Source of the DNA: Phaeobacter gallaeciensis DSM 26640
Lineage (GTDB): Bacteria; Pseudomonadota; Alphaproteobacteria; Rhodobacterales; Rhodobacteraceae
NCBI RefSeq assembly: GCF_000511385.1
Contig: NC_023138.1
Coordinates: 186,001 to 250,000, forward strand
DNA length: 64,000 nucleotides
Direction: 5' to 3'
Shown piece after piece: positions 34,970 to 43,822 of the stretch. The notes beneath the pieces are model-generated. The model saw only the letters and a program-made list of their open reading frames with translations, made no database searches and was not told where the DNA came from. Within the stretch, counting starts at the first letter, position 1. Each line of letters starts with the position of its first letter. The translations under genes were made by a program, and so were the position numbers.

Positions 34970-35002
34970 GGTGCAGGCCTGCACCGCCGAGAAGGCGGTG
35001 CA
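34970..35002. repeat. Two overlapping, competing inverted repeats
   Basis: GGTGCAGGCCTGCACC (34970-34985) is a perfect 16-bp palindrome. TGCACCGCC / GGCGGTGCA (34980-34988 and 34994-35002, 5-base loop) shares its left arm with the right arm of the first, so only one can form at a time. It lies just past the stop of the minus-strand che operon. No T-run follows on either strand. Confidence 0.5.
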
Positions 35003-35009
35003 AGTGTTC

Positions 35010-35354
35010 TTACTCCTGAGCTGCACTTGCGGGATCACGCAGCCGGTCACGCAGCTTGTGTAGTGTTACCACCGCACTGCTGTCCTCTAGGTTGATACCG
35101 CCGGTGTCCGCTGCAAGTTTTCTGAGTTCATCATAGAACTTCACCATTGCAGCCAGTGTCTGCACAACCAGATCAAAGTCCTGCAAAGACTGTCGTTCTT
35201 CACGTGTGGGAGGTGTCCCGCGCTCAAAGATCGTCAACACAGTATCCTCAAGCACCTGCACCTGTTCTTGCAGCCGCTTCATCTCAGCGCGCGACACATC
35301 GCAAAGGTCACTGATCGTGTGGCCTTTCGGCGGTGGTGCCGATTGCATATTCAT
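35010..35354 (-). CDS. Small helical chemotaxis protein, CheZ-like
   Basis: 114 residues, last gene of the che operon; overlaps the CheY-like gene by 4 bases. Predicted as a helical hairpin: helix 1 about residues 20-45, helix 2 about 52-82. Helix 2 holds D61-L-V-V-Q65, the DxxxQ spacing used by CheZ (QDLTGQ) to attack phospho-CheY. The C-terminal piece VVTLHKLRDRLRD could be a CheY-binding tail. No named family was recognised, so CheZ-type phosphatase is an inference from motif, fold and context. Confidence 0.55.
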   Translation of the reverse strand: MNMQSAPPPKGHTISDLCDVSRAEMKRLQEQVQVLEDTVLTIFERGTPPTREERQSLQDFDLVVQTLAAMVKFYDELRKLAADTGGINLEDSSAVVTLHKLRDRLRDPASAAQE

Positions 35355-35737
35355 AGGCGACCAACCACTTGTTCAATAGCCTGCTTCATCGTGGCAACTG
35401 TGAAGGGTTTGCGAATGATGTTGTTCATCGCAAGACGGCGGCCAACCTCGACGATTTCGGGCGTTGGCTTGCCAGTCACCAGGATGAAGCCCACCCGTTG
35501 TGTCACACGATGTTCACGCAAGGCCTTCAAGAGACCCAGACCATCCATGCCCGGCATATTATAGTCAGACAGGACCAGGTGCACCGGATTGGCGACGAGC
35601 TTCTGAAATGCCGATTGCCCGTTGTTTTCAACCATATAGTTGCTCACGCCAAGCTCATCCAGACATTGGGTCAGGATGCCCCGACTGGTGGACATATCAT
35701 CAACGACCATCACGCGCAGAGAGTCTTTCAAGCTCAT
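35351..35737 (-). CDS. cheY: CheY-like single-domain response regulator
   Basis: 128 residues, receiver only. The acidic pair (VVDD), phosphorylation aspartate (LSDYNMPGMDG), switch TGK and conserved KPF lysine are all present. I chose the ATG at 35737, which has GAGGAAC before it; an in-frame start at 35788 lies inside cheR. One of two CheY-like proteins in the cluster; it is paired with the CheZ-like protein by a 4-base overlap. It is probably one of the motor or sink receivers. Confidence 0.9.
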   Translation of the reverse strand: MSLKDSLRVMVVDDMSTSRGILTQCLDELGVSNYMVENNGQSAFQKLVANPVHLVLSDYNMPGMDGLGLLKALREHRVTQRVGFILVTGKPTPEIVEVGRRLAMNNIIRKPFTVATMKQAIEQVVGRL

Positions 35738-35774
35738 TTTTAGTTCCTCATTTTCTCTTATTGTGCCGGACTGC

Positions 35775-36638
35775 TCAGGTGTTCCCACCGGCAGGAGAGT
35801 TTAGGTAAGTGGTGATGCCAACGGTCTGCAGCGCCGATGCCGCGGGCCCCGACATGCGTTCCGAATGACCGATGAACAAATAGCCACTGGGGTTCAGGCT
35901 GCGTTGGAAGGCATGCCAGACTTTCTGCTGCGTCGGAGTATCGAAGTAGATCGCCACGTTCCGGCAAAAAATCGCATCGAACTTGCCCTTGAACGGGAAG
36001 GGTTCAATCAGATTGAGCACCCCGAATGTCAGCAATGCGCGCAGATCATCGCGGATTGCCCCATCCTGGCCTTCGATCTTGTAATACCCGCTATATTTCT
36101 GGGGTATTTGCGACAGTTCATCAGCCGAATACCGGGCCGCGGACGCCTTGCGAACAACCACCGGATCGATATCCGTGCCAAGGATTTTTACATCCAGCTT
36201 CTCAACATCTGGACAGAGCTCTTTTAACACCATCGCGATGGTGTAAGGCTCCTGACCGTTCGAACATCCTGCAGACCAGATGCGCACACGATCTCCACGA
36301 CGTGCTTTCTCCAGCAACGGCGGCAGGACATCATCGCGCAGCGTGTCGAAATGATGCGGTTCGCGAAAGAACTGCGTCACGTTTGTGGTCAGCAGAGACA
36401 GCAGTTCACTGCGCTCTGCATCCGCATTGGGACCGTTCAATTCCTTAAGATAGGATTTGAAATCGGTATAATTCAGCTTGCGCAACCGCCGCGCCAAGCG
36501 TGAAGAAACCAAAGGCTTCTTACTGCTCGACATAGCCAGCCCAAAGTGCTTGTGCGCAAAGTCGGCGATAGCTTCGAAGTCCTGATCTGACAGGGTGAAA
36601 CCATCCGCACGAGTATCAATGGGATTAGCAATAGTCAC
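35775..36638 (-). CDS. cheR: Chemoreceptor methyltransferase CheR
   Basis: 287 residues. Transfers methyl groups from S-adenosylmethionine to receptor glutamates. The N-terminal helical domain has LARRLRKLNYTDFKSYL and the catalytic domain starts at IWSAGCSNGQEPY (SAM-binding). FCRNVAIYFD and FIGHSERM are typical. Overlaps the cheW gene by 4 bases. The MCP at 40291 ends in IWQDF, matching a pentapeptide docking site for CheR. Confidence 0.95.
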   Translation of the reverse strand: MTIANPIDTRADGFTLSDQDFEAIADFAHKHFGLAMSSSKKPLVSSRLARRLRKLNYTDFKSYLKELNGPNADAERSELLSLLTTNVTQFFREPHHFDTLRDDVLPPLLEKARRGDRVRIWSAGCSNGQEPYTIAMVLKELCPDVEKLDVKILGTDIDPVVVRKASAARYSADELSQIPQKYSGYYKIEGQDGAIRDDLRALLTFGVLNLIEPFPFKGKFDAIFCRNVAIYFDTPTQQKVWHAFQRSLNPSGYLFIGHSERMSGPAASALQTVGITTYLNSPAGGNT

Positions 36639-37123
36639 GAGATCACCTGTTCCGGTACAGTGATAACAGCATCCAGATTGATGATCCGCACCATCGTTTC
36701 ATCGTGCGAAATAATCCCTTGGATGTAGTCCATCGTGTTACGGCTATCGACCGGCGGCGTGTCCTGAATGTCATCCGGATTGATCGAAATGATCTCCGAA
36801 ACGGACTCGGCCAACAGGCCAACAGGCTTGCCATGCACCGAGACGACGATCACAACATTTCGCTCACTCGCCTCTGTCTGCTGCAGTCCGAAACGTGCAG
36901 ACAGGTCATAGATCGGGATCACAGCCCCGCGCAGGTTCATGACCCCCAGCACATCCGCAGGTGCATGAGGCAGGATCGTGACCGGAGACCAGCGCCGAAT
37001 TTCCCGGATCTGGGTGATTTTCAAACAGAACGCCTGGCCAGCAACGGTGAAACTGACAAATTCGCTGTGCTGGGCGTGTTTGATTTCCGAATCGTCATAT
37101 TTGGCTTCAGCTTGCGATTGCAT
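36635..37123 (-). CDS. cheW: Chemotaxis adaptor CheW
   Basis: 162 residues, a single CheW SH3-like fold (FVSFTVAGQAFCLKI, VLGVMNLRGAVIPIYDLSAR) linking receptors to CheA. A short N-terminal extension (about 20 residues) precedes the domain. Overlaps the cheA end by 17 bases and cheR by 4, so translation is coupled. Confidence 0.95.
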   Translation of the reverse strand: MQSQAEAKYDDSEIKHAQHSEFVSFTVAGQAFCLKITQIREIRRWSPVTILPHAPADVLGVMNLRGAVIPIYDLSARFGLQQTEASERNVVIVVSVHGKPVGLLAESVSEIISINPDDIQDTPPVDSRNTMDYIQGIISHDETMVRIINLDAVITVPEQVIS

Positions 37124-39242
37124 TGCTTATTCTCCGCTCTGTGTCGAAAGCGGCTGCCGAAGGCGAAGCCGCAAGAATACTTTCGGGGTCAAGGATCATG
37201 GCAATCTTGCCGTCACCGAGAATGGTTGCGGCCGCGACGCCGGGGATGTTTCCGCAAACGCCATCAAGGCTTTTGATGACGACCTGACGTTGGTCGTGGA
37301 TGTCATCCACAGCCAAAGCACTGCGCTGACCCGTCTCTGTCTCGACCAGAAGATAGACCCCAGGTGGCTGATCCTGATCAGCCTTGGACAGTCCCAACGC
37401 GCCGCCAACGTCGCAGACAGGAACAAAATTCCCCCTGATAGACAGCAGCGTGCCATCCGCGCCCAGATTATTGACCATATCATCGCTGCCGCGCATCGTC
37501 TCGACAATCGAAGTGATCGGGACAACCATGGTCTGATCCGCTACGGAAACAACCATCCCGTCCATCACAGCGAGAGTCAGTGGCAGAATAATGGTGAATA
37601 CCGAACCCTTACCCGGTGTGGAGGAAATATTGATCCGCCCCCCCAAGGCTGTCACCGCATTCTTGACCACATCCATTCCGACACCGCGCCCGGACAGATT
37701 TGAGATCTCTTTTGCCGTGGAAAATCCCGGCAGGAACAACAAGTTGTCGATCTCGCTATCGGAAAGGTCCGCATTCTCGGGAATGAGGCCCTTGTCGATG
37801 GCAATCTGCTTCACGCGCGGCCGATTGACACCCGCACCATCATCCTTGATTTCGATACAGACACTTCCAGACCGATGAGACGCCGATAGCCGGATTTCAC
37901 CACTCTTGGTCTTGCCCGCCGCGTCGCGATCCTCAGGTTTTTCGATACCATGATCGACTGCGTTGCGCAGGATGTGGGTCAACGGGTCAGACAGTCGCTC
38001 AATAACGGTCTTATCAACTTCGGTGCCCTCACCCTCGGTGATCAGCTTGGCTGTCTTGCCAGTCGCGGCGGAGGCTTCCCGCACGATTCGCGCCATCCGC
38101 TGAAACAGCGGCTTAACGGGTTGTGCGCGGATGGACATGACACCTTCCTGGATATCACGGGCCAGATTCTTGAAGCCCTCCAGTTCAGTTTCCACATCCC
38201 GCAGATCTGCAACATCAAGGTTGGCAATCTGCTGTGCCAGCATCGAATGGTTGATGATCAATTCGCCTACAGCGTTGATCAACCGGTCGACCCGTTCCAG
38301 ATCAACCCGTAGCGTCGGGTTTGGCCCACGCTGCTCGGATTTCGCGGCCTCAGCTTTCGGCGCCGCCGCTTTGGCGGCCACCGGGGCTTCCACGGCCTCC
38401 GGCTCTGGAGCTGAGACCGGCGGTTCAAAAGGGGCAGTCACCTGATCACCACCTTCCTCTGGAGCGGCCCCAAAGGCAGCCTCCAGCGCAGCCAGCGCAT
38501 TGGCATCGTCCTCTTCATCCATATCGGAATCGATGGACAGCTCACACAGTCCTTCCACAAATTCAAAAACCGACTCAATTGCCGACTTCGGCTCTGTCGT
38601 GGTCAGCGTCAGCGCCCAGATCAGATAGCTTTCGTCGGTATCCAGCGCGTCGAAGCCGGGCAGCTCACTCTCGTCCAGTGTGACCTCCAGCGTGCCAAGA
38701 TCGGCGAGGGTCTGGAACAGAAAGTAAGGTTCGTTGCCCGTGCCGTACATATCCTTCAGTGGGTGGAAGCGAATGGTATAGACCCGCTCCTTTTCCACTT
38801 CGATCGGCGCCATTTCAAAAGCACCACCCAAACCCATCGGCTGGAATACGACCTCTTCTTCTTCCTCGTCGATATACTCTTCGAGAGCAGAGACGAGCAC
38901 ATCATTATGTGCCTCATCAACGCTGCCACCATCGCGGGAGGTCGCCACAAGATCAGACAGGTGATCGCTACAACGCAGCAGCAGCTGAATAAGCTTGGTA
39001 TCAAGTTGAAGCCGGTTGGCACGCACCTCGTCAAAGACGGTTTCAAATTTATGGGCAAACGCGACGAGCTCGTCCAAGCCGAATGCCCCTGCGCCACCTT
39101 TGATCGAGTGAACCGCCCGGAAGACGGCATTGACAACCTCAGGGTCGTGATCGCCTCCTTCGATAGCGGTCAAACCCTCATCCATTGCTTCAAGGAGCTC
39201 TTCGCACTCCTCGAAGAATGTGTCCTGTATCGACCCCGCCAT
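37107..39242 (-). CDS. cheA: Chemotaxis histidine kinase CheA
   Basis: 711 residues. N-terminal HPt domain with phosphorylation site H45 (FRAVHSIKGGAG). A middle acidic and alanine-rich region follows (about 165-310), with no clear P2 motif. Then come the dimerisation helix pair (VDRLINAVGELIINHSM), ATP-binding domain with LSDPLTHILRNAVDHG and GRGVGMDVVKNAV, and a C-terminal CheW-like domain. The two genes upstream encode CheY and a STAS protein; the next is cheW. Standard hub of the cluster. Confidence 0.95.
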   Translation of the reverse strand: MAGSIQDTFFEECEELLEAMDEGLTAIEGGDHDPEVVNAVFRAVHSIKGGAGAFGLDELVAFAHKFETVFDEVRANRLQLDTKLIQLLLRCSDHLSDLVATSRDGGSVDEAHNDVLVSALEEYIDEEEEEVVFQPMGLGGAFEMAPIEVEKERVYTIRFHPLKDMYGTGNEPYFLFQTLADLGTLEVTLDESELPGFDALDTDESYLIWALTLTTTEPKSAIESVFEFVEGLCELSIDSDMDEEDDANALAALEAAFGAAPEEGGDQVTAPFEPPVSAPEPEAVEAPVAAKAAAPKAEAAKSEQRGPNPTLRVDLERVDRLINAVGELIINHSMLAQQIANLDVADLRDVETELEGFKNLARDIQEGVMSIRAQPVKPLFQRMARIVREASAATGKTAKLITEGEGTEVDKTVIERLSDPLTHILRNAVDHGIEKPEDRDAAGKTKSGEIRLSASHRSGSVCIEIKDDGAGVNRPRVKQIAIDKGLIPENADLSDSEIDNLLFLPGFSTAKEISNLSGRGVGMDVVKNAVTALGGRINISSTPGKGSVFTIILPLTLAVMDGMVVSVADQTMVVPITSIVETMRGSDDMVNNLGADGTLLSIRGNFVPVCDVGGALGLSKADQDQPPGVYLLVETETGQRSALAVDDIHDQRQVVIKSLDGVCGNIPGVAAATILGDGKIAMILDPESILAASPSAAAFDTERRISNAIAS

Positions 39243-39243
39243 C

Positions 39244-39618
39244 TTAGGCCGCGGCTCCGGTAACGCGCTTCAACGCGAAAATCAGAGACGCGTCATCAAA
39301 TGGCTTGGTGATCCATCCTGTGGCGCCAGCACCACGGGCGCGGGCTTTCAGCTCAGGCGCACTCTCGGTGGTCAGAACCAAAATCGGCACTTTCGAGTTG
39401 ATGCCATCACCGCGCAACTCTTCAATCACACCAAAGCCGTCCAGATTGGGCATATTGATATCTGTGATCACCACATCCGGCGCCACATCCGCATACATGT
39501 CCACACCTTCGCGGCCGTCCACGGCGCAGTGGTATTCAAAACCGGCTTCTTCCAAAGCGGCGGCCAGGAGATTCCGGATGGTGCGGGAATCGTCGATTGC
39601 CAGAACTTTCGTCTTCAT
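39244..39618 (-). CDS. cheY: CheY response regulator
   Basis: 124 residues. Acidic pair D9-D10, acceptor in VVITDINMPNLDGFG, threonine switch (VLTTE) and KPF lysine are intact. It is one base away from cheA and overlaps the STAS gene by 4. Probably the direct CheA partner that reaches the motor, with the second receiver at 35351 serving another role. Confidence 0.93.
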   Translation of the reverse strand: MKTKVLAIDDSRTIRNLLAAALEEAGFEYHCAVDGREGVDMYADVAPDVVITDINMPNLDGFGVIEELRGDGINSKVPILVLTTESAPELKARARGAGATGWITKPFDDASLIFALKRVTGAAA

Positions 39619-39902
39619 GCTGTTTCCTCGTCTTCAAATCGGTTGGGCTCGAGCCCCAAAAGAGTGAGCGATTTCCGGCACCCTTCAGTGATCTTGGCGA
39701 CTGAGAACCCCAGCCCCTCTGACCGCCATTGTTGTTCTGCACTCAGCAGAAGCTGCAGGCAGCGTGACGGCATGACCGCCACATTGCTGCAATCAATCTC
39801 CACTGCCTGAGTGCGCGCCCCGCGCAAGAATGCGATCAGCGGATCCAGATCCGAGAAGGCATTGGGCAGGTCCAAGATGTGTTTTTGCGTTTCCGTCGTC
39901 AT
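39615..39902 (-). CDS. STAS-domain protein leading the che operon
   Basis: 95 residues, a STAS (anti-sigma-antagonist-like) domain. The loop that in SpoIIAA-type proteins holds a phosphorylated DS-SG reads CSNVAVMPSRCLQLL here, so the usual serine-glycine site is not evident. It may act as a non-phosphorylated protein-binding module. Such small STAS genes open che operons in several alphaproteobacteria. Start at ATG 39902; first gene of the minus-strand operon. Confidence 0.75.
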   Translation of the reverse strand: MTTETQKHILDLPNAFSDLDPLIAFLRGARTQAVEIDCSNVAVMPSRCLQLLLSAEQQWRSEGLGFSVAKITEGCRKSLTLLGLEPNRFEDEETA

Positions 39903-40290
39903 GGTCAGCGATTCGCACCCCCGTATTCGGCGACAGGTTTCAAGTCGATACGGTAGGAGTAGACGGCGGGCCTTAATATTTGATTGCCGGACCCACCGTG
40001 GGGCGCCCTGAATCGGCGTGGAATTGACAGTAAAAACCAGCTGGAATTTCGCTAAATTTTACCTGCGTGCTGATGGTCAATTTCTGGACCGCCCCGCCTC
40101 GCCAGAACACCAGCACTCACGCGCGGGAATATATTTATACGGACTCGCACTGACGTCCATTATGGCGTTTTACCGAGAAATTGCCGTGAAAAACCAACCC
40201 CTCGTAAGGTCGAAATTAACCCCTAGCAGGCATCAAAGGGAAAAGGAGAGGGCCATCACCCACTTCTTGTGCCTGTGAATGGAGTATCCG
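39903..40290. other. 388-bp divergent che promoter region
   Basis: Separates the STAS-led operon from the MCP gene. A perfect TTGACA (40024-40029) is seen but without a convincing -10 hexamer at the right distance. No sigma-28 or sigma-54 promoter and no repeat could be supported. Confidence 0.4.
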
Positions 40291-42699
40291 ATGAAAATTA
40301 TTCCCAACTTGCGCCTAGCCTACAAGCTGCCCCTCTTCATCGTAGGGTTCAGCGTGCTGGTGACAGCGATCTTTGTAACGATCAGCTCCCTCGCCTTTCA
40401 GCGCAATGCAATTGCACATGCTGAGGAACAATTTCACGCCATGACCGAGGACCGCAGTATGGCGCTGAAAGCGCTTGTTGAGGGCATTCGTGCTGACGCA
40501 TCGACCCTGGCAGCGATCCCCTCAACGGCGACCGCTCTTGAATGGTTCACCATGACTTGGGAAGGAATCGAAGGGGATCCGCAGAAAACGCTGCGAAACG
40601 CCTATATCGACGCAAACCCCAACGCGGCAGGTGAAAAACACCTGCTGAATCGGGGCGTCGGGGACTCGCCCTACCACATGCACCATGCTCGTTTTCACCC
40701 CTCTCTGACAGCGGTGCTCCAAAACAAGGGGTATTACGACGTTTTCTTGATCAATACTGCGGGTGACGTCGTCTATTCGGTCACCAAGGAAGCCGACTAC
40801 GCCTCGAACCTGGTCAATGGCGCTTATGCCGATTCTGGACTTGGCAAGGCCTTCAGGGCAGCCATCGACATGTCCGCAGGAGAGGTCACTTTTGCGGATC
40901 TCGAAGCTTACGCGCCGAGCAACGGCGACGCCGCTGCATTTGTTGCCAGCCCAGTTTTTGACGCCGCTGGCGACCTGCAGGGGGCTATTGCCCTGCAGGT
41001 ACCTGTCAGCATGTTGACCAAAATCGTCAATCCTGTGACCGACATGAACGAGACACTGGACGTATTCATCATCGGCCAAGATTTGAAGGTGCGCACAAAC
41101 TCGCGTCATGACGACGTGCACGAGGTGTTGGAACAACTGCCTGAAACGGAACAGATTTCAACCGCTCTCACCGGCGAAAGTGGCTTTTACGCCGATACTG
41201 TAGACTCACACGGCACCCCGGTTGTCGCCTATTCGCAACCTATCGACATGCCGCAAGTCAATTGGGCAATTGTTGCAGAACAGGCCCGTGCGGAGTTGTT
41301 TGCGCCTGTCGCGCGGGAACGCAATATTCTGCTCCTGATTTCTCTGGTTTGTGCAGCGGTCATGTCGCTCATAGGCTGGCTCTTTGCACGTTCAATCACC
41401 CATCCAATCAGCCGTATTTGCAACCGTATCGAAGAGGTGGCTTCCGGAAATCTGGAGTCAAATGTCCCCGAAGCGAGCCGCAATGACGAAATCGGTGATA
41501 TCGGCAAACAGCTGATCAGCCTGCAGGATGATCTTAAGCAAGCACGCTCTGCTGAACTGGATCGTGCAGAACTGCAGCAACAACAAGAGGTTGTTGTCGA
41601 GCAACTCAGCTCGGGTCTCGTGCGTCTTGCTACCGGAGACTTCTCCCAGCCCATCTCAGACCCCTTCCCATCCCATCATGAAAAACTGCGCGAGAATTTC
41701 AATCGTACCTCTGAAACGCTCAGCTCCACGGTCACCCAGGTGATAGACACGGCCGAGAGCATTCGCAGTGGCGCAAATGAGATCAGCCAGGCCTCTGACG
41801 ATCTGTCCAACCGCACCGAAAGCCAGGCCGCCACGCTGGAGGAAACCGCCGCCGCGCTGGATGAGATGACGGCCAGCGTGAAATCCGCCGCCGAAGGCGC
41901 GCGCAGCGTCGAAACCATCATGCAGGAGGCCAAACAGGAGGCCGAGACCAGCGGTGAAGTCGTCCAGAGCGCGGTTTCTGCCATGACCGAGATCGAACAA
42001 TCCTCGACCCATATCTCGCAGATCATCAGTGTGATTGATGATATCGCCTTCCAGACCAACCTGCTGGCACTCAATGCCGGGGTGGAAGCCGCACGCGCCG
42101 GTGAGGCGGGCAAGGGCTTTGCCGTGGTCGCCAGCGAAGTGCGCGCCCTGGCGCAGCGCTCCTCGGATGCCGCGATGGAGATCAAGACCCTGATCGGCGA
42201 CAGCACCAAACAGGTGGAGCGTGGCGTGGATCTGGTTGGCAAAACCGGCGATGCGCTTCAGGGCATTGTCGAACGGGTCAGCCATATCTCGCAACTGGTG
42301 TCCGGCATCGCAACCGGGGCGAGCGAGCAATCCACCGGCCTGCATGAGATCAACACCGGCGTGACCCAGCTGGATCAGGTCACCCAGCAGAATGCTGCCA
42401 TGGTTGAAGAGGCCACCGCCGCCGGTCACATGCTGAATGCGGATGCCAGCAAGCTGGCCGACCTGGTTGCCCATTTCCGTGTCGCAGCGGGCGGCGGGCA
42501 GGCGGCCGCCCCGGCCCGCAAATCCACAGCGGCCCCAGCAGCCCAACCCCAGAAAACGGTTGCCATGCAGGATGCTCCACCGGCCGCCCCCAGCGCCCAT
42601 GGCGATGATTGGGACATCGAGGCTGTGACACCGCAGCCGGTCCCCGCAGCGGCCAGCACCAGCGGCAATGCCGCCAAGGATATCTGGCAGGATTTCTGA
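40291..42699 (+). CDS. Methyl-accepting chemotaxis protein with CheR tether
   Basis: 802 residues. Membrane helix 1 near residues 15-37, a long periplasmic part of double-Cache type (about 38-345), helix 2 (about 350-370), HAMP, and a cytoplasmic coiled-coil signalling domain with the hairpin tip FQTNLLALNAGVEAARAGE. The C-terminus after an alanine/proline-rich linker is IWQDF, an xWxxF docking peptide like NWETF of E. coli Tar. ATG 40291 has GGAG 6 bases before it; ATG 40279 upstream lacks one. Ligand unknown. Confidence 0.92.
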   Translation: MKIIPNLRLAYKLPLFIVGFSVLVTAIFVTISSLAFQRNAIAHAEEQFHAMTEDRSMALKALVEGIRADASTLAAIPSTATALEWFTMTWEGIEGDPQKTLRNAYIDANPNAAGEKHLLNRGVGDSPYHMHHARFHPSLTAVLQNKGYYDVFLINTAGDVVYSVTKEADYASNLVNGAYADSGLGKAFRAAIDMSAGEVTFADLEAYAPSNGDAAAFVASPVFDAAGDLQGAIALQVPVSMLTKIVNPVTDMNETLDVFIIGQDLKVRTNSRHDDVHEVLEQLPETEQISTALTGESGFYADTVDSHGTPVVAYSQPIDMPQVNWAIVAEQARAELFAPVARERNILLLISLVCAAVMSLIGWLFARSITHPISRICNRIEEVASGNLESNVPEASRNDEIGDIGKQLISLQDDLKQARSAELDRAELQQQQEVVVEQLSSGLVRLATGDFSQPISDPFPSHHEKLRENFNRTSETLSSTVTQVIDTAESIRSGANEISQASDDLSNRTESQAATLEETAAALDEMTASVKSAAEGARSVETIMQEAKQEAETSGEVVQSAVSAMTEIEQSSTHISQIISVIDDIAFQTNLLALNAGVEAARAGEAGKGFAVVASEVRALAQRSSDAAMEIKTLIGDSTKQVERGVDLVGKTGDALQGIVERVSHISQLVSGIATGASEQSTGLHEINTGVTQLDQVTQQNAAMVEEATAAGHMLNADASKLADLVAHFRVAAGGGQAAAPARKSTAAPAAQPQKTVAMQDAPPAAPSAHGDDWDIEAVTPQPVPAAASTSGNAAKDIWQDF

Positions 42700-42793
42700 T
42701 CCCCCCAAAAGCCTCCAGCCTCAAACCACGGTTGGGGGCACGTACATCTGAAACACTTCGGCCTTTGTCCGAACGCAACAAGCGGAATGAGCA

Positions 42794-43798
42794 TTGTCAC
42801 AGAGCCTATTGATCATCACCACGGACCGGCGTTTTGCGCAGACCCTACAACAACATATGGAGGCCACCTATCCTGGCCTTCAGGTGCTTTTGGCCAACAA
42901 TCTGATGATGGCCTACAATCAGGCAGAGGCGGGCCAACCCACTTTTGCCTTCGTCGAAGATGGGTTCACCAAACTACCCGAGTTCGAAATGATGCTGGCT
43001 CTCTTCTCGGCGCTTGACATCAGATGGGTGTCTGTAATGGACAATCAGGGGTCAACGCCAGCACGTAACTCTTCGCCGTTGCTGGACGTTGGTGCTGGCA
43101 TCTTCGAGTTGACGAAATCGGATAACCCACGCGATTTTTCACGCTATTTCGACATGATGGTCAAGGCGCCGCGCCGGGATCAGGCCTCGCCCTTGCAAAA
43201 ACAAACCGCTGGCGCCGCCGCAGGCCAAGGTAGTGACAAGATTATCCTGATTGGCTCGTCCACCGGTGGCGTGGAAGCTCTGCGCAGCGTGCTGGTCGGA
43301 TTTCCGCTGAACTGTCCGCCGACCCTAATCGTTCAGCACACCGGCAAGAACTTTGGCCGCGGGCTAGTCTCTCTTCTGGACCGCATTTGCCCGGCTAAAG
43401 TATTGGCGGCAGACGACAATATGACGCTGTCGCCCGGCCATGTCTATGTAGCGGCGGGCCAACCCCGCCACATGGGTATGACCCCCCGAAAGCCGTATCG
43501 CACCCGGTTCAAGGAGGGCCCTCCGATCTCGGGTCACATGCCGTCAGTCGATGCACTTTTTATGTCTGCCGTGCCCATCGCAAAAAGCGTTGTTGCCACA
43601 ATCTTAACCGGTATGGGGCAAGATGGGGCGCAAGGGCTGCTGGAACTGCGCAAGGCTGGGGCGAAGACCTTTGCGCAGGACGAGAAAAGCAGCGTCGTCT
43701 ACGGGATGCCACGCGTTGCCTGGGAAATGGGCGCCGCGCAGCAACAGGTCTCGCTTGCGCGAATGGCCGGAACATTGATTCAGGCTTGCAAGACCTGA
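42794..43798 (+). CDS. cheB: CheB-like methylesterase with degenerate receiver
   Basis: 334 residues from a TTG start. The C-terminal esterase domain is intact: catalytic serine in GSSTGGVEAL, histidine in IVQHTGKNF, aspartate in TGMGQDGAQG. The N-terminal domain has the length of a receiver but lacks the usual acidic pair (it begins LLIITTDRRFAQTL) and a convincing acceptor aspartate (FAFVEDGFTK). Control may therefore not be by CheA phosphorylation. Lies between the MCP and cheD, which it serves. Confidence 0.88.
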   Translation: MSQSLLIITTDRRFAQTLQQHMEATYPGLQVLLANNLMMAYNQAEAGQPTFAFVEDGFTKLPEFEMMLALFSALDIRWVSVMDNQGSTPARNSSPLLDVGAGIFELTKSDNPRDFSRYFDMMVKAPRRDQASPLQKQTAGAAAGQGSDKIILIGSSTGGVEALRSVLVGFPLNCPPTLIVQHTGKNFGRGLVSLLDRICPAKVLAADDNMTLSPGHVYVAAGQPRHMGMTPRKPYRTRFKEGPPISGHMPSVDALFMSAVPIAKSVVATILTGMGQDGAQGLLELRKAGAKTFAQDEKSSVVYGMPRVAWEMGAAQQQVSLARMAGTLIQACKT

Positions 43799-43822
43799 CA
43801 AATAACTGGGAAGGAAATCACC

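Noticed and set aside
41656..42708. 350-codon minus-strand ORF
   Set aside because: Antisense to the conserved signalling domain of the MCP; glycine- and histidine-rich shadow.
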